Shown piece by piece: positions 62,318 to 64,000 of a stretch of 64,000 nucleotides of DNA. This DNA is from Nitrospiraceae bacterium (GTDB taxonomy: Bacteria; Nitrospirota; Nitrospiria; Nitrospirales; Nitrospiraceae). The stretch is from NCBI GenBank assembly GCA_919902505.1, contig CAKKRE010000036.1, positions 1-64,000 on the forward strand, in the 5' to 3' direction. Within the stretch, counting starts at the first letter, position 1. Each line of letters begins with the position of its first letter. The translations under genes and the position numbers were made by a program. Under the pieces are notes generated by a model. The model did not search any database, was not told the DNA's origin, and saw nothing but the letters and a program-made list of their open reading frames with translations.

Positions 62318-62949
62318 CCGGACTCATCGAGTGGTTGATAGAAGTGCTCGGCCGGTTCGTGATCGCGACGATTTCGACGTTCGGCTATACGGGTATTGTC
62401 ATTACGATGGCGATCGAAAGCGCCTGTATCCCGCTGCCGAGTGAAATCATCATGCCGTTTTCCGGCTACCTGGTCTCCACCGGCCAATTCTCGATGCTGG
62501 GCGTGACCCTTGCCGGCGCCATCGGTAACGTGCTGGGGTCGTTGGTCGCCTACTACGTGGGTGTGTGGGGAGGGCGACCGTTTGTCGAGCGCTATGGCCG
62601 ATATTTTCTAGTGTCGCAGCATGATATGGAACTGGCCGATCGGTGGTTTGCGAAGCATGGAGAAGCGGCGGTGTTGATCGGCCGTCTACTGCCCGTGGTT
62701 CGAACGTTCATCTCTCTTCCGGCGGGGATTGCGCGCATGGACGTCAGGAAGTTCGTGCTCTATTCATTTGTCGGAGCGCTTCCCTTCTGTTATGCGTTGG
62801 CCTATGTGGGCTTGAAGATGGGGGAGCACTGGAATCAATTACGTCAGTATTTCCATCACGCGGACCTGGTGATCGGGTTGTGTCTTGCCGTGGGCCTCGG
62901 GTATTTTCTCTGGTCCCACTGGCCGAAGCGTCGTCCGTCTATGGAGTAG
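62314..62949 (+). CDS. DedA-family membrane protein
   Basis: A 211-residue membrane protein from the GTG at 62314, preceded by AAGGAGA; earlier in-frame starts fall inside surE. It has four to five membrane segments with the DedA marks ESACIPLPSEIIMPFSGYLV, GNVLGSLVAYYVG and LIGRLLPVVRTFISLPAGIA. Family members are lipid flippases or transport undecaprenyl phosphate and polar lipids; the exact substrate is not known here. It is coupled to surE and precedes cysS by 6 bases. Confidence 0.93.
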   Translation: MTGLIEWLIEVLGRFVIATISTFGYTGIVITMAIESACIPLPSEIIMPFSGYLVSTGQFSMLGVTLAGAIGNVLGSLVAYYVGVWGGRPFVERYGRYFLVSQHDMELADRWFAKHGEAAVLIGRLLPVVRTFISLPAGIARMDVRKFVLYSFVGALPFCYALAYVGLKMGEHWNQLRQYFHHADLVIGLCLAVGLGYFLWSHWPKRRPSME

Positions 62950-62955
62950 CGCGTC

Positions 62956-64000
62956 ATGTTGCGTCTCTACAATACCCTGACCGGAAGCAAAGAGCCGTTC
63001 GAACCATTGGTGCCCGGCAAGGTCCGCATGTATGTGTGCGGGGTGACGGTGTACGACTATTGTCACATCGGACATGCCCGGAGTGCGCTGGTGTTCGACG
63101 TGTTGCGCCGGTATCTGGAATATTCAGGTTTCGTCGTCGAGTTTGCCAAAAACTTCACGGACGTCGATGACAAGATCATCAAGCGGGCGAATGAACAGGG
63201 CGTGAGCTGCGAGCATGTCACTACCACTTACATCAACGCCTATTACGAGGATATGGAGAAGCTCGGTGTGCGCCGCGCGACGCTTGAACCCAGGGCGACA
63301 GAACATATCGCCGACATTGTGACGCTTGTCGACACCTTGCTCGCCAAGGGAATGGCGTATCGTGTCGACGGCGATGTCTATTTCCAGGTCGATCGGTATC
63401 CGGTGTACGGCCGGCTCTCGAAGCGAAACGTCGATGATTTACAGGCGGGAGCGCGGGTGGATGTCGATGAGCGTAAACGTCACCCGATGGATTTCGCGCT
63501 GTGGAAAGGCAGCAAGCCCGGTGAGCCGTCCTGGGACAGCCCTTGGGGCCCGGGTCGTCCCGGCTGGCATATCGAATGTTCCGCTATGGCCATGCGGCAT
63601 CTTGGTGAAACTTTCGATATCCATGGCGGCGGGATGGATCTCATTTTCCCGCACCACGAAAATGAGATCGCGCAATCCTGCGGGGCTACGGGCAAGGAGT
63701 TCGCGCGGTACTGGGTGCACAACGGGTTCGTGCAGATCAATCAAGAGAAGATGTCCAAGTCGTTGGGCAACTTTTTTACCATTCGAGAAATCTTTCAGAA
63801 ATCGGAATGGCCCGACACGGTGACCGGCGAGATGCTGCGCTATTTTCTGCTCACCACGCACTATCGAAGCCCATTGGATTTTTCCGATCAGAGTCTGAAG
63901 GAAGCCAAAAACGCACTCAACGGATTCTACGATCTCTTTGAACGGCTGAATGAATCCGCTCCGGTCCATAGTGCGGGCGATCAGCCGATGCAGGAGGTCA
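62956..64000 (+). CDS. cysS: Cysteinyl-tRNA synthetase (5' part, runs off the window)
   Basis: The visible 348 residues start [29 protein letters not shown] holds the first zinc Cys and the HIGH motif. GWHIECSAM provides the second zinc Cys and [14 protein letters not shown] the His/Glu ligands. The KMSKS loop is in [13 protein letters not shown]. Usual length is about 460-490 residues, so about a quarter is missing beyond the window edge. It charges tRNA-Cys. Confidence 0.97.
   Translation, partial: MLRLYNTLTGSKEPFEPLVPGKVRMYVCGVTVYDYCHIGHARSALVFDVLRRYLEYSGFVVEFAKNFTDVDDKIIKRANEQGVSCEHVTTTYINAYYEDMEKLGVRRATLEPRATEHIADIVTLVDTLLAKGMAYRVDGDVYFQVDRYPVYGRLSKRNVDDLQAGARVDVDERKRHPMDFALWKGSKPGEPSWDSPWGPGRPGWHIECSAMAMRHLGETFDIHGGGMDLIFPHHENEIAQSCGATGKEFARYWVHNGFVQINQEKMSKSLGNFFTIREIFQKSEWPDTVTGEMLRYFLLTTHYRSPLDFSDQSLKEAKNALNGFYDLFERLNESAPVHSAGDQPMQEV

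Noticed and set aside
1-64000. CRISPR array, prophage or insertion sequence
   Set aside because: No regular direct repeats with spacers, no phage structural or integrase genes and no transposase were seen on either strand.

Overview
The window is GC-rich bacterial chromosome with a normal housekeeping complement. The gene families and their order resemble the genus Nitrospira (phylum Nitrospirota): runs of PBS-lyase-type HEAT repeat proteins, DsrE/TusA sulfur carriers, small Rieske and cupredoxin proteins, and a threonine operon with an apgM-type gene in place of thrB. This assignment comes from recognition of the proteins, not from a database search. No rRNA, CRISPR array, prophage, plasmid function or intact transposon is visible.

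Layout. 1-2.3 kb is decayed: a truncated polysaccharide deacetylase, a small secreted protein, a palindromic repeat and a HAD hydrolase pseudogene. 2.4-13.4 kb holds a CPA2 cation/proton antiporter, a Rieske oxygenase, a DsrE-TusA operon, fused ftcD, rpsU, nth, a second DsrE gene and polA. 13.4-16.7 kb is accessory: two more copies of the repeat, a zincin metallopeptidase gene with a deleted paralogue remnant, a ParE/RelE-type toxin-antitoxin pair between them, and a nucleotidyltransferase with a small overlapping partner. 16.8-19.9 kb carries a hydrolase-like protein lacking its nucleophile and two exported proteins. 20.1-26.9 kb is the most unusual block: an exported phosphodiesterase-fold protein whose catalytic residues look lost, a small exported protein, and five consecutive HEAT repeat genes, all on the + strand. 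27-34.6 kb has ugd, a CBS protein, a membrane spermidine-synthase-like protein, a cupredoxin, a ferredoxin, a DUF192 protein, a Rieske ferredoxin, a possible chagasin-like inhibitor and a class IV aminotransferase.

34.7-44.6 kb is the translation/RNA operon rimP-nusA-infB-DUF503-rbfA-truB-rpsO-pnp followed by an M16 peptidase. 45-46.2 kb encodes two exported proteins of unknown function with strong ribosome binding sites. 46.3-52.2 kb is a minus-strand operon pdxJ-nnr-tsaE-lapA-mutS. 52.5-60.4 kb is an amino acid operon (aminotransferase, hom, thrC, apgM-like putative homoserine kinase, lysC, cimA) giving aspartate to threonine and the citramalate entry to isoleucine. 60.4-64 kb has ihfA, a MerR regulator, tRNA-Pro(GGG), surE, a DedA protein and the 5' part of cysS.

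The best candidate for an undescribed system is the 20.1-26.9 kb cluster: a multi-protein HEAT scaffold set co-oriented with a degenerate exported phosphodiesterase. The palindromic repeat family placed exactly at stop codons comes second.
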